Source of the DNA: Eleftheria terrae
GTDB taxonomy: Bacteria > Pseudomonadota > Gammaproteobacteria > Burkholderiales > Burkholderiaceae_C
Direction: 5' to 3'
NCBI RefSeq assembly: GCF_030419005.1
Contig: NZ_CP106951.1
Coordinates: forward strand, 3,100,001 to 3,164,000
DNA: 64,000 bases
Shown here: one piece after another, positions 1 through 8,378 of the stretch
Numbering within the stretch: the first letter of the stretch is position 1
Layout: each line of letters opens with the position of its first letter
Program-made: the position numbers and the translations under genes
Notes under the pieces: model-generated
Seen by the model: only the letters and a program-made list of their open reading frames with translations
Databases searched by the model: none
What the model was told of the DNA's origin: nothing

Positions 1-1165
1 TCCGCGAGCTGATCTCCGGCTGGCTGGCCCGGGCGTCGAGCAGCACCCGGCGGACCTGGTCCTGCGTCATGCCGGCACCAAGGAACTCGGCGGTGCGCCC
101 CGGCGCGCCAGCGATCAGGCACAGCTCGGCGATGGCGTGCGCCTCGTTGCGATAGGCCGCTGCTGCGACAGGCACCGAGACGGCTGCCGACGGCAGAGCA
201 GCGGTGGCGGGCGGCACCGCGTCAGCCGGCGGGTCCATGAGGTCGGTGGAGTGCATCGAGTGCTCCGTGAGTGAGGAAGAAGGAGAAGCGGAAGCGGGCC
301 GCGACATCGCCGCGGCAAGCGAAGGAAGGAGAGTGGCTGGACCGGCGAGGTGGGCGGCAAACTCCGCCTGCACCGCATCCAGGCTCAGCACGGCATCGGC
401 CAGCCCAGCGTCGACAGCAGCGTGGCCGAACAGCAACCGCGCCTCGGTCGCCTGCACGGCGTCTTCGCTCAGCCCGCGCATCTGCGCTACGGAGCCGACA
501 AAGATCCCGTAGAGGCGATCGACCTCGGTCTGCAAGGCAGAGGCGGCTTCGGGCGTCAGGGGCGCATGCGGGCTGAAATCGTTCTTGTGGTGGCCAGCGT
601 AGACCGCGCGGTACGCCAGTCCGTCCTGCAGATCCTTGGCGGACTGGTCCACATGCAGGGCGATGACCCCAATGGAGCCCACCCCCGCGGTTTGCGACAG
701 CGTCAACCGGCTTGCCGCTGCGGCGATCGCATAGGCCGCCGAGTAGGCGGCATCGTTGGCGTGGGCCCAGACCGGCTTGCTCCGACTGGCCGTGCGGATG
801 CGCTGCGCCAGCTCGAACACGCCACCCGCCTCGCCGCCAGGCGAATCGACGTCCAGCAGGATGCCCTTGACCTCCGGATCGGCCAGCGCCGCGTCCAGCC
901 GGGCGCCGATCTCGGCATAGGAGGTCAAGCCGGAGGCCGCCTCCAGACCCATCGAGCGGCGCACCAGGGTGCCGTGGATCGGGATCAGGGCGATGCCGGG
1001 GGCGGGCGGGCTGGCCGCTGTACGGGGCACCGGCAACGCCGGGTACGCCTCGGCGCTGGACCAGCCAAGGCGCGACCCCAGCACCGCCAGGATGACGTCC
1101 AGCTTGGATCGGGTGATCAGCAGCGGCGTCCCGTACAGCCGGGACGCCAGGTAGGGGAGTGACAT
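1..1165 (-). CDS. Phage S49-family head maturation protease (partial, runs off window)
   Basis: Read on the minus strand from ATG at 1165 (protein begins MSLPYLASRLYG), one base after the portal stop codon (TGACATG). The frame stays open to base 1, so the C-terminus is missing. It is a ClpP/SppA-fold serine protease of the S49 family, like lambda gpC, which trims head proteins and may include an internal scaffold. Visible hallmarks are the DSPGGEAGG segment, the AYSAAYAIAAAA stretch that carries the expected nucleophilic serine, and the GVGSIGV segment. Position right after the portal matches the lambda-type order portal - protease - decoration - capsid. The family is clear; whether a nested scaffold start exists lies beyond the window. 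Confidence 0.85.
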   Translation of the reverse strand, partial: MSLPYLASRLYGTPLLITRSKLDVILAVLGSRLGWSSAEAYPALPVPRTAASPPAPGIALIPIHGTLVRRSMGLEAASGLTSYAEIGARLDAALADPEVKGILLDVDSPGGEAGGVFELAQRIRTASRSKPVWAHANDAAYSAAYAIAAAASRLTLSQTAGVGSIGVIALHVDQSAKDLQDGLAYRAVYAGHHKNDFSPHAPLTPEAASALQTEVDRLYGIFVGSVAQMRGLSEDAVQATEARLLFGHAAVDAGLADAVLSLDAVQAEFAAHLAGPATLLPSLAAAMSRPASASPSSSLTEHSMHSTDLMDPPADAVPPATAALPSAAVSVPVAAAAYRNEAHAIAELCLIAGAPGRTAEFLGAGMTQDQVRRVLLDARASQPEISSR

Positions 1166-1166
1166 G

Positions 1167-2642
1167 TCAGAGGTCCTGTTCATGGACGGCGGGTGCCGGT
1201 GTCGTCGCCGCAGGCCGGTCGTGCCGCGGGTCGGAGTCGAAAACCAGCCCTAACGCGTCGGCGCGTTCGTTGTCGGCCGCAATCTCCCGGTCAACGTCCT
1301 CGGCGTCGTAGCCCGACGCAGAGATCGCCTCGGAGCGTGAGAGCAGACCTGAGCGGATCGCGGTGTTCATCGCGTCGAACTCCTTCTTCGGGTCCACCCA
1401 CTGCCAGCCTTGCGGGATCCACTTCACCGCCTGGTACTGTCGGCGGCGCCGCGTGTAGCCGGGCAGCTCCAGCGCCCCTTCCAGCACCGCCTGGGTCATC
1501 CAGGCCCGCCAGATCGGCCGGCACAGCTGGTGCACGATCACGCCGTGCTGCAGCGCTTCGCAGCGACGGCGGAACTCCAGCAGCCCAGCACGGATGGAGG
1601 AGTAGTTCACCTGGGTGAGGTCGCCGGTCAACATCTCGTAGGTGATGCCCATCGCGGCGGCTACGGCGCGGAACTGCTGCCGCATGAAATCGGCATAGGA
1701 GCTGCCAACGTCCGCCGGTGTGGAAAATCGGATGTCCTCACCGGGCTCCAGGAACTGCAGGGTGCCAGGCTCCAGCCCGGCGAGCGCCGCGCCGTGGGCG
1801 TCCGGCTCGCCTTCGCCCATCAGGTTGTCCTCGGGGGCACCACGGGTGATAAAGCCCGCGAACATGGCGGCGGTCTTCTTGCGCACCAGCTCCGCGTCGT
1901 CATACTGATCCAGCTCGTGCAGCTTGACCAGGGCACGGGCGAGCCAGGGCTCACCGCGGATTTGGCCGGGGCGCAGAAGACGGAACAGGTGGATTACCTC
2001 GCTGGCCGGGATGCGCACCGTCTCCATGCCACCGACGCCGGACATGGGCGCCAGCGCGCCATCGTTTGGATGCGAGCGGTAGAGGTGGTAGGCCACCCGC
2101 CGGCCCAATCGGTCGAATTCAATGCCCGCCCGCACCACGTTGCCCGACAGCAGTTCCAGGTTCATCGTGGCCGGCAGGTGTTCCGGCTCCAGCACCTGGA
2201 TCTGCAGGGCCACCGGCAGGCGGTCCTCGGGCCGACGGTAGCGCAGGCGGACCAGCGCCTCGCCGCCCTCCAGCATCGCCCGGCAGGCCAGCGACTGCAG
2301 GCCGTAGAAGTCAGTGAGGCCTGCGGCGTCGGCATCTTCGCACCAGTCGCGCCACAGCGCCTGGATCATCTCGCGCTGCGCGACATCCAGCACCAGCGAC
2401 TGCGGCTTGATGCCGGTGCCGATGGCATTGGCGACAAACGCCTCGGTGCCGGCGGCTGCCCAGGCGTTACGGCGCACCAGGTCACGGCTCTTGGCGCGCA
2501 GCTCGTTCTGGCTGAACGCCAGCGCCGCCACGGCGCCCGGGTTGCCGACCTGCCAGGTAACAGCTCGGCGGCCACCGCCGACACCGTCGTAGGTGGGCGT
2601 CGCCCCGAACAGGCCACGCCTGAGTTTGGCCAACCAGCCCAT
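1167..2642 (-). CDS. Phage portal protein, lambda family
   Basis: A 491-residue protein of the lambda gpB-type portal family (Pfam Phage_portal_2). The portal is the dodecameric ring at one head vertex through which DNA is packed and ejected. Family-typical segments are the N-terminal region with SQNELRAKSRDLVRRNAWA, the middle EVIHLFRLLRPGQIRGEPWLA and the helical region with GITYEMLTGDLTQVNYSSIRAG. Length is close to the usual 500-530 residues. The start ATG at 2642 shares one base with the stop of the gpW-like gene, and the stop is followed one base later by the protease start, so the head genes are tightly coupled. Confidence 0.92.
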   Translation of the reverse strand: MGWLAKLRRGLFGATPTYDGVGGGRRAVTWQVGNPGAVAALAFSQNELRAKSRDLVRRNAWAAAGTEAFVANAIGTGIKPQSLVLDVAQREMIQALWRDWCEDADAAGLTDFYGLQSLACRAMLEGGEALVRLRYRRPEDRLPVALQIQVLEPEHLPATMNLELLSGNVVRAGIEFDRLGRRVAYHLYRSHPNDGALAPMSGVGGMETVRIPASEVIHLFRLLRPGQIRGEPWLARALVKLHELDQYDDAELVRKKTAAMFAGFITRGAPEDNLMGEGEPDAHGAALAGLEPGTLQFLEPGEDIRFSTPADVGSSYADFMRQQFRAVAAAMGITYEMLTGDLTQVNYSSIRAGLLEFRRRCEALQHGVIVHQLCRPIWRAWMTQAVLEGALELPGYTRRRRQYQAVKWIPQGWQWVDPKKEFDAMNTAIRSGLLSRSEAISASGYDAEDVDREIAADNERADALGLVFDSDPRHDRPAATTPAPAVHEQDL

Positions 2643-2851
2643 CAGGTGGACTTGCTGGTCGTGATGCGGATCTGTCGCGGCGGGCGAGCCGTCACGCCTT
2701 GCGCCGCCAGGTCCCGCTTGACCTCTCGCAGAGCCGCCCGCAGCTCGTCGACGTCACGGTACTCGACGGTCTTGTCGCCGAAGCTAACGCGGCGCTCGCC
2801 TTTGGCAAGCGCTGCTTCCAGGTGCTGGAGGTCTTTGGAGGTATACGGCAT
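2642..2851 (-). CDS. gpW-like head-tail joining protein
   Basis: A 69-residue protein beginning MPYTSKDLQHLEAALAKGE. It matches the small gpW-type head-tail joiner pattern: short helix, the hairpin VSFGDKTVEYRDVDEL, then a helix ending in basic residues. In lambda, gpW closes the filled head below the portal before the tail docks. The longer upstream extension in this frame reads as low-quality leader, so the internal ATG at 2851 is preferred. It lies directly before the portal gene with a one-base overlap, as W lies before B in lambda. Family assignment is by pattern and synteny. Confidence 0.8.
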   Translation of the reverse strand: MPYTSKDLQHLEAALAKGERRVSFGDKTVEYRDVDELRAALREVKRDLAAQGVTARPPRQIRITTSKST

Positions 2852-2972
2852 GGTGATGGCTGCTGACAGCTGGTGGGAGGACCTGCTGCCCCTGCGCATC
2901 CGTGGAAGGGTGCAGGTGGCAATTGAAGATGCTGTGACCTAGACTCACGTGCATCGGCATGCAGGAGGTCCG

Positions 2973-3221
2973 ATGGTTAATCAGGCTGATGGTTGTGATG
3001 ACCGTTTGGTCTTGAGGCTGGAGCAGCTGATCCTGTCGGATGAGCGCCGATGCACCTGCGCTCGCCGACTCGCTGCCGGCTTTCCTGCGGGCAGCGACTA
3101 CTGGGAATCCTTGCGCGCGGTTGTGGACCCGGAGGTGACGCAGGCGAGCACACGCCGGTTGTGGGCGAGCCGCCGGGCCTTGCTCCGCGGGACAGTGCAG
3201 CAGGATCGGGAACCGCCTTAG
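2973..3221 (+). CDS. Small hypothetical phage protein on the opposite strand
   Basis: An 82-residue frame beginning MVNQADGCDDRLVLRLEQL. It is supported by a near-perfect Shine-Dalgarno AGGAGG at 2963-2968, four bases before the ATG. It sits between the large terminase and gpW-like genes but is transcribed against them. The protein is rich in Arg, Leu and Ala with two Cys (CTCARR) and has no family I recognise. A minus-strand frame also spans this interval but lacks a convincing ribosome site. It could be a small late accessory (moron-like) gene or a chance frame. Confidence 0.5.
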   Translation: MVNQADGCDDRLVLRLEQLILSDERRCTCARRLAAGFPAGSDYWESLRAVVDPEVTQASTRRLWASRRALLRGTVQQDREPP

Positions 3222-3229
3222 CGGATTGC

Positions 3230-5224
3230 TCATGACGACATCCAGCGGCTCTTGACGACACGCCGCAACGGGCTGGGGGCCCCAGAAGCAGCGAAGCCAC
3301 CGCGATCGGTGGCTTCATGGCGGGAAACGTTGAAGAGAGGCGGCGGTTCGGGATCGGGCCGGAGCGCTGGCGGCTGTACTTGATCGATCTTGAAGGGACG
3401 CTCCAACTCACGCCAGTGGCGCTCCTCCAATCGATCGAGTCCGCAAGCAGCGGCGGCAGCTCGGGCGTAGACCGCGATATCCAGGGCCTCGTTCCTCTCG
3501 CGCATCTTTTGCCACTCCCGCACCGGGAAACCGTTGCGGTCGCGCCGGGTGACCAGTTGCTCCGCGCACAGCTGCTGCAGGTACTCGGCGTCCATGGTGG
3601 GCAGGTGCACGTAGCCCGGCGGATAGGCGATCTCCCCAGTGCTCGGATCGACGTTCGGCGCCTTTCGCAGGTTGCTGTACAGCTCCTGCTTGGCGAGGCC
3701 CACTGCCACCGCAAAGACCTTGATGCCGCGCCGCAGCCGGCGGCCAGCCGCCGTGACATCCACCGCGGTCGGTGTCCCGATCAGTGCGGCACCGGTCGGC
3801 ACACCCTTGACCGCCATCACCCGGCTGTCGTGGCAGGCGCGCACGAACGCGTAGGCCTCCTGCGTCTGGAAACCCGTGTCCACCGCCAGCTTGGCCAGCG
3901 GCATCTGCACCCCACTCTCGTGGGTCCAGGTTTCGTTCAGCAGCGCGCCGAGCTGGCGCCACACGTCGGCTCGACCGGTGTCGCCCATGAGCACGCGGTG
4001 CTCGATCAACCAGGATTCCTTGCCCCGGCCCCAGGCCCAGACCGACACTTCGATGCGGTCCTTCTGGATATCGGCGCCAGCCACCAGCAGCAGGCCGCCC
4101 CAGGGGACCGTCCCCGGGCGGTAGCTCTCGCGCCGCTCCAAAAGCCGCTGCCAGTCGGGCGCTTCGCCGTCCTCGGCCCAGGTCTCGCCGAGCTCCGTGT
4201 TCTTGAACGTCTTGATGGCCGCCGACGAGCGGGATTCCTTGGCGGTGGCGCTCTCCCAGGCGGCGGCAATGTCGCGCCACGACCGCCAGCCGATCGGGCT
4301 GTACAGCGACGACAAGTGGAAGCCAGCCGTCCGCCGCGAGCCGCCCGTGACCGTCGCCCGCCACTGCCCGCGCTCCAGCATCCGGGTCTTGTGGTGCTCC
4401 GGGATGGGCGCGTCACAATCCTCGCAGATGTAGGCGACGGTGTGCGGCCGCTCCCGCTCCCAGCGCAGTCGCTCGAAGCGCAGCCATTGGCTGTGGGCGC
4501 AGTGGGGGCACGGCACGAAGTAGCGACGTTGGTCCGACGCTTCGTACTCGCGCTCGATGGTCGACGCTCCGGCGATGGTCGGCGTCGACACGATGAAGAT
4601 CTTGCGCCGGGCGAAGGTGCGAGTGCGGGCCTCCGCCAGCGAGATGGCATCCCCTTCGCCCTCAACGTCCAGCGGATAGCCGTCCACCTCATCCAGGAAC
4701 AGGTAGCGCACCGGCATCGAACGCAGGCCCACCGCGCTGTTGGCCCCGGTCATCACCAGCACCCCGCCACGGAACTCCTTGGACAGGATGGTGTTGCCAG
4801 CGTCCCGGCTGCGAGCCGGCGCAATCAGCTCGGCCAGTGCCGGTGACTCCTCCACCAGCGGATCGATCCGCTGCTTGGAGTTGCGCTTGGCCATCTCCAC
4901 CGTCGGCCAGACTGCCATCATGGGACCGGGAGAGTGATGGATCACGTAGCCAATCCAACTACTGCCTGCCTCAGTGGCCCCAACCTGCGCTCCCTTCATG
5001 AACACCACGCGCTCCACAGCTGACGTCGGCGAGAGGCAGTCGAGGATTTCGCGCAGGTAGGGCGTGCGGGCGGTGCGCCAGCGTCCCGGCTCGGCCGATG
5101 CCTTGCTGGACAGCACTCGGTGTCGGTCAGCCCATTCGGAGACCGTCAGCAGTGGATCCGGCGTCAAGCCCTGCCGCCAGGCGCGTTCGATCTCGACCGC
5201 CCCTTCGTAGTTGAAGTCCATCAT
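3230..5224 (-). CDS. Phage terminase large subunit, GpA family
   Basis: A 664-residue DNA-packaging motor. The N-terminal ATPase has the Walker-A-like KGAQVGATE (about residues 77-85) and the Walker-B LFLDEVDG (about 175-182). A CxxC ... CxxC zinc-binding insert follows (FVPCPHCAHSQW, then YICEDCDAP), as is usual in GpA terminases. The C-terminal nuclease domain, which makes the cohesive ends, includes LLLVAGADIQKDRIEVSVW and KLAVDTGFQTQEAYAF. Length is typical (about 640-700). The start at 5224 overlaps the end of the small terminase by four bases. It acts at the portal vertex to cut and pump concatemeric DNA. Confidence 0.93.
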   Translation of the reverse strand: MMDFNYEGAVEIERAWRQGLTPDPLLTVSEWADRHRVLSSKASAEPGRWRTARTPYLREILDCLSPTSAVERVVFMKGAQVGATEAGSSWIGYVIHHSPGPMMAVWPTVEMAKRNSKQRIDPLVEESPALAELIAPARSRDAGNTILSKEFRGGVLVMTGANSAVGLRSMPVRYLFLDEVDGYPLDVEGEGDAISLAEARTRTFARRKIFIVSTPTIAGASTIEREYEASDQRRYFVPCPHCAHSQWLRFERLRWERERPHTVAYICEDCDAPIPEHHKTRMLERGQWRATVTGGSRRTAGFHLSSLYSPIGWRSWRDIAAAWESATAKESRSSAAIKTFKNTELGETWAEDGEAPDWQRLLERRESYRPGTVPWGGLLLVAGADIQKDRIEVSVWAWGRGKESWLIEHRVLMGDTGRADVWRQLGALLNETWTHESGVQMPLAKLAVDTGFQTQEAYAFVRACHDSRVMAVKGVPTGAALIGTPTAVDVTAAGRRLRRGIKVFAVAVGLAKQELYSNLRKAPNVDPSTGEIAYPPGYVHLPTMDAEYLQQLCAEQLVTRRDRNGFPVREWQKMRERNEALDIAVYARAAAAACGLDRLEERHWRELERPFKIDQVQPPALRPDPEPPPLFNVSRHEATDRGGFAASGAPSPLRRVVKSRWMSS

Positions 5225-5751
5225 CCGTCCAGCCGTGGCTCGACCTCGCCCAGCTCGTGCAGTTGCTCGCGCACGGCGCGCTCCAGCGCCACGTGCATCT
5301 CGTGCGGGTCCACGCCGAGCCGGGCCGCCAGCTCCGACGAGACCCGACCGGGCCAGTTCAGCCAGGCATCGCGCTCCGCACGCGCCAGCTTGAAAACGTG
5401 GGCCAGCGCCTGCGAGCGGTCGACCAGCTCACCCTTGAGGCGGGCCAGCCGGACCTTGTTGGCTTGCGCCTTGACGACCTCGTTGACGGTGCGGGCCTGT
5501 AGCAGCGAGGTACCACCCGCTGACGCACCGCCGCGCTCCATCAGGTCGCTTTGCACCCGAGGGGCTTGCTGCCGCGTGCCGACGCGCGGCTCCTCCGTGT
5601 TCTGCGCCCACTCGGCGTCAGCCTTCTCCGCATCGATGGTGCCGTCCGGCTGCGGTGTGATGCGGCCCGCTCGGATCGCCTTGTGGACCGCCGTGTCGCT
5701 GACGCCGCGGTGGCGCGCATAGGCCCGGATTGAAAGTCCCATCGTGCTCAT
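5221..5751 (-). CDS. Phage terminase small subunit (Nu1-like)
   Basis: About 176 residues from ATG 5751. An N-terminal helix-turn-helix (SIRAYARHRGVSDTAVHKAIRAG) is followed by a coiled-coil region (VNEVVKAQANKVRLARLKGELVDRS) and a helical C-terminus, the plan of Nu1-type small terminases that bind cos and recruit the large subunit. It precedes the large subunit with a four-base overlap. The start is uncertain: a TTG at 5775, ATG at 5751 and ATG at 5742 are all in frame and none has a strong Shine-Dalgarno. The 118 bases up to the divergent DUF3489 gene must hold promoters for both directions. Confidence 0.8.
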   Translation of the reverse strand: MSTMGLSIRAYARHRGVSDTAVHKAIRAGRITPQPDGTIDAEKADAEWAQNTEEPRVGTRQQAPRVQSDLMERGGASAGGTSLLQARTVNEVVKAQANKVRLARLKGELVDRSQALAHVFKLARAERDAWLNWPGRVSSELAARLGVDPHEMHVALERAVREQLHELGEVEPRLDG

Positions 5752-5812
5752 GCAGGACTGGGCCTGCGGAATCAACTCGCATCAACTCTTCCGTTGCTGC
5801 GCGGCCCGAGAA

Positions 5813-5826
5813 GAGCGTTCATAGCG
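5813..5826 (+). promoter_or_regulatory. Repeated upstream motif, copy 1
   Basis: GAGCGTTCATAGCG, 44 bases before the preferred ATG of the DUF3489 gene. The same 14-mer recurs at 7016 and shortened forms at 6544 and 7496, each ahead of a small plus-strand phage gene. A shared promoter or operator is inferred; no protein binding is shown by the sequence. Confidence 0.5.
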
Positions 5827-5869
5827 ACGTCGCACAGCGACAGCCAACCAACCGAAAAGGATGAACAAC

Positions 5870-6463
5870 ATGAACGCAACGACCCTGACCGCCACCCAGC
5901 GCGAGACCCTGGCCCACGCGGCCGAGCACAACGAAGGCCGCATCGAGTGGTTCCCCGCCAGCGTCAAGGGTGGTGCCCGCGCCAAGGTGCTGCAGGGCCT
6001 GGTGGCCCGCGGCTGGGCCTATCGGGACGGGGAACACCACGCCGTCACCGACGCGGGCTACCAGGCCGTCGGCCAAGAGCGACCTGCACCACAAGAAGAA
6101 GCGGTGGCGCTCGATGAGGACAACACGCTGGAGGATGACGTGGCGGCTGCGGAAGCCAGCTGGGCTGGCACTCAAGCGGCGCCGGCACGCAAGACACGCG
6201 CGCCCCGCGACGGCAGCAAGCAAGCGCAGGTCATTGCCTTGCTGCGCCGCCCCAGCGGCGCCACGGTGGCCGAGATCCAGGCGCTGACCGGTTGGCTGCC
6301 GCACACCGTGCGCGGCACTTTCTCTGGCACCTTCCGTAAGCGCCTGGGCCTGCAGGTGGTCTCTGACAAGGAAGATGACGGTAAGCGCGTCTACCGCATC
6401 GTTGAAGCGGGCGATAGCGAGACGGCTGGCAGCGGCGTCTTCGGCATCGCTGAGCTGCGGTAA
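5870..6463 (+). CDS. DUF3489 domain protein
   Basis: About 197 residues from ATG 5870, preferred over ATG 5861 because AAAGGA lies at a normal distance only for the downstream start. Two parts are visible. The N-terminal unit (roughly residues 10-75) contains HAAEHNEGRIEWFP and ends near AVGQERP. After an acidic linker, the C-terminal DUF3489 unit contains KQAQVIALLRRPSGATVAEI and WLPHTVRGTFSGTFRKRLG, a winged-helix-like fold thought to bind DNA. The N-terminal unit is related to the whole of the next gene. Function is unknown; a regulatory role in the phage is inferred from fold and position. Confidence 0.8.
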   Translation: MNATTLTATQRETLAHAAEHNEGRIEWFPASVKGGARAKVLQGLVARGWAYRDGEHHAVTDAGYQAVGQERPAPQEEAVALDEDNTLEDDVAAAEASWAGTQAAPARKTRAPRDGSKQAQVIALLRRPSGATVAEIQALTGWLPHTVRGTFSGTFRKRLGLQVVSDKEDDGKRVYRIVEAGDSETAGSGVFGIAELR

Positions 6464-6543
6464 TTCCCGGGTGGGCCGCTAAGCGGCCCATTTGCGAACA
6501 CCGGCACATCTGCCAGTGACCCCTTGACGCCGGGACACCCCTG

Positions 6544-6553
6544 GAGCGTTCAT
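6544..6553 (+). promoter_or_regulatory. Repeated upstream motif, copy 2
   Basis: GAGCGTTCAT, 57 bases before the next small gene. It follows a TTGACG (6524-6529) that could act as a -35 box. It matches the first ten bases of the copies at 5813 and 7016. Confidence 0.45.
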
Positions 6554-6609
6554 GCACGGCTGTGCCGGCCAGCTTGGTCCCGCGGCACGCCGACATTCAA
6601 GGAGAGACG

Positions 6610-6963
6610 ATGACCCACACCGCAGTGAACGACCTCCAGCGCTACATCCTGGAGCACGCGATTGACCACACCGAAGGGCGGATGGATTCGCTGCCGCCTA
6701 GCATTCCGGCCTCTGCACGAGATGCGCTGCTGCAGGACCTGTTCAACCTCGGCGTCGTCACCACCGACGGCGCGCGGTGGTTCGTCGCCGTGCTGGCTTA
6801 TGACCTGCTCGGGCGGGAGCGGCCACGCAAGCCCGTCAGTGACCCGTTTGCCGAGGTCGAGCAGCTCCAGCAGATCGCGACGGTGCAACGGGCGCTGAAC
6901 GGGGGCCGTCACACGGTGCACCAGCCACTGCCGAAGGGACCGTGGGCCCTGTACTCGGAGTGA
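6610..6963 (+). CDS. Small phage protein, paralogue of the DUF3489 gene's N-terminal unit
   Basis: A 117-residue protein starting MTHTAVNDLQRYILEHAID, with AAGGAG five to six bases before the ATG. Its first 70 residues align with the N-terminal half of the preceding DUF3489 gene. Shared positions include L.HA..H.EGR, a proline-rich turn, AR...LQ.L...G, DG and Y...GRERP versus Y...GQERP. It lacks the DUF3489 unit. This suggests local duplication followed by loss or gain of the C-terminal domain. No catalytic motif is visible. Function unknown. Confidence 0.7.
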   Translation: MTHTAVNDLQRYILEHAIDHTEGRMDSLPPSIPASARDALLQDLFNLGVVTTDGARWFVAVLAYDLLGRERPRKPVSDPFAEVEQLQQIATVQRALNGGRHTVHQPLPKGPWALYSE

Positions 6964-7015
6964 TCAAACAGTATCCATTTCGAGGAGCACCAGGACTTCA
7001 CTTCTTCCACCGGCG

Positions 7016-7029
7016 GAGCGTTCATAGCG
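7016..7029 (+). promoter_or_regulatory. Repeated upstream motif, copy 3
   Basis: GAGCGTTCATAGCG, identical over 14 bases to the copy at 5813 and followed by GTGTCGCA where the first copy has ACGTCGCA. It lies 40 bases before the next small gene. Confidence 0.5.
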
Positions 7030-7069
7030 GTGTCGCAGCTTCGCGGCGCATTGAAGAAGGAAGGCAGAG

Positions 7070-7444
7070 ATGAACAACATGACCCCGGCACCGGCCAGGG
7101 ACGTGACGCGCACGCCCCGCACGGTGACCTTCAACGGACGGCAAGTCCACGTGCTGGCTTTGGATGTCGCGCTCAGCTTCACCCGCAAGCCGGTTTGCCT
7201 CGACCACGTGGCGATTCACGGCGACCCGCAGAGGGTGTACATCACCACCACCCACCACCTGACAGCGGCCGAATTCGACGAGTTCACCTCGCACTTCATG
7301 CGCCGGCGGAGCTGGCTGGCCGGTGCAGGTGGATCATTCCACGACGCCGCGCTCTGCATCGAAGTCGTGGCGCCGCAGCGTCCGACCCTCTACGTCAACC
7401 CGGAAGGCGCGGACTACGCGCGCTACGTGGCGCGGCTCGGCTGA
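7070..7444 (+). CDS. Hypothetical phage protein
   Basis: A 124-residue protein preceded by a GA-rich ribosome site (GAAGGAAGG). Its first bases (ATGAACAACATGA) repeat those at the start of the DUF3489 gene, so the true start could be ATG 7079. The protein has a beta-rich look, with VTFNGRQVHVLALDVALSF and RVYITTTHHLTAAEFDEF, and a C-terminal PTLYVNPEGADYARYV. I recognise no family. It is the third member of a run of small plus-strand genes each with the same upstream motif, so it probably shares their timing of expression. Confidence 0.65.
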   Translation: MNNMTPAPARDVTRTPRTVTFNGRQVHVLALDVALSFTRKPVCLDHVAIHGDPQRVYITTTHHLTAAEFDEFTSHFMRRRSWLAGAGGSFHDAALCIEVVAPQRPTLYVNPEGADYARYVARLG

Positions 7445-7495
7445 TCAATCGGTATCAGGTAGGAGGCCAAGACCCCTTGGCTTCCTGCCCGCTCA

Positions 7496-7509
7496 GAGCG
7501 TGAATAGGG
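7496..7509 (+). promoter_or_regulatory. Repeated upstream motif, copy 4 (diverged)
   Basis: GAGCGTGAATAGGG, differing from the 14-mer at 5813 and 7016 at three positions. GACCCCTTG lies about 20 bases upstream, as it also does ahead of copy 2. It lies 32 bases before the next small gene. Confidence 0.35.
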
Positions 7510-7541
7510 TCATCACACGCACCCATCAGGAGAAAAACAGC

Positions 7542-7907
7542 ATGCACCCCAACGACGGCTTACTCGGCACACACAACCAAGCTTCGGGTTTCATTGGCGC
7601 TATGGGCCAGCGAGCATCGGCCGCTTGGCCCAAAGCAATGACGCGAATCGCCGAAGCGACCGGCGAACGGTTTGAGTCGGTTCGGGCATTCCTTGACAGC
7701 CGGTACGGCCGCCAATTTGCGGATGACGTCCTCAACTTCCACCATGCCGGCCTCGACCTAGACGCAGCGGTCGCAGCGGCGGTCAACCGCTGGCAGTCGT
7801 GGCGGGTGAGTGCGCGATCCTCAACCCACACCGGCATCCCGCGCGGCATCAGCTACCTGACCGGCTTCGTTGTTGCGGCAGCGTTCGAAGAGGAGCGCGT
7901 TGAGTAG
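7542..7907 (+). CDS. Hypothetical phage protein
   Basis: A 121-residue protein starting MHPNDGLLGTHNQ. AGGAG lies about nine bases upstream, and this start is preferred over a longer in-frame extension that would overlap the preceding gene. It is helical, with KAMTRIAEATGERFESVRAF and GRQFADDVLNFHHAGLDL, then AAVNRWQSW. No known family is recognised. It is the last of four plus-strand genes that share an upstream motif. Confidence 0.65.
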   Translation: MHPNDGLLGTHNQASGFIGAMGQRASAAWPKAMTRIAEATGERFESVRAFLDSRYGRQFADDVLNFHHAGLDLDAAVAAAVNRWQSWRVSARSSTHTGIPRGISYLTGFVVAAAFEEERVE

Positions 7908-7961
7908 TGCCACCAGCGTCGACTGGCCGATTGCTTGCTCAATGCGCGCGACCTGACTTGC

Positions 7962-8267
7962 TCAACGAGTGGCGGGCGGGATCGGTTCGTTGCCACCCGG
8001 CGGGGCGAGGGCGACGGCATCTTCAATCTCCAGTCGCCTGCCGGACCTCATGTCGTCGATAGTTTCTGCAATCAAGCGGCGCTGCTCCCGGAAAGTCGTC
8101 ACCGACTCGCGCATGGTTGCCAGCAGTTGATGGGTCAAGGTGGTGTCCCCACCCGTCTCGGCAAGACGACGGGCTGTCAGCTCCAGTTCCGCAATGTGCA
8201 GCTCGGCCTTCGCAATATCGCGGTCCGCGTCTGCCAGGTGCTCAAGTTCTTGCTCTAGGGTCGCCAT
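7962..8267 (-). CDS. Small coiled-coil phage protein
   Basis: A 101-residue, mostly helical protein with a predicted coiled coil over roughly residues 1-80 (LEQELEHLADADRDIAKAEL, then TFREQRRLIAETIDD). It is a distant paralogue of the next minus-strand gene (8379-8606). Both have HL...DR.I.K, an LE..A segment and a QRR.IA motif at matching spacing. Such small helical proteins are common near phage replication or lysogeny genes and have no assigned role. Confidence 0.6.
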   Translation of the reverse strand: MATLEQELEHLADADRDIAKAELHIAELELTARRLAETGGDTTLTHQLLATMRESVTTFREQRRLIAETIDDMRSGRRLEIEDAVALAPPGGNEPIPPATR

Positions 8268-8378
8268 GACAAGTCCCTTCCATAAACGCTGAACCGTGCT
8301 GATTCCGTACCGGAGTGCGCACCATCGGTTGTGCGCCCGAGCATCCGCGCACTGCCGGCCGTAGCAGTGCCTATCGGT

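Noticed and set aside
350..1162. Long plus-strand frame over the S49 protease gene
   Set aside because: Mirror frame of the minus-strand protease, caused by high GC; no ribosome site and a repetitive Arg/Gly/Gln product.
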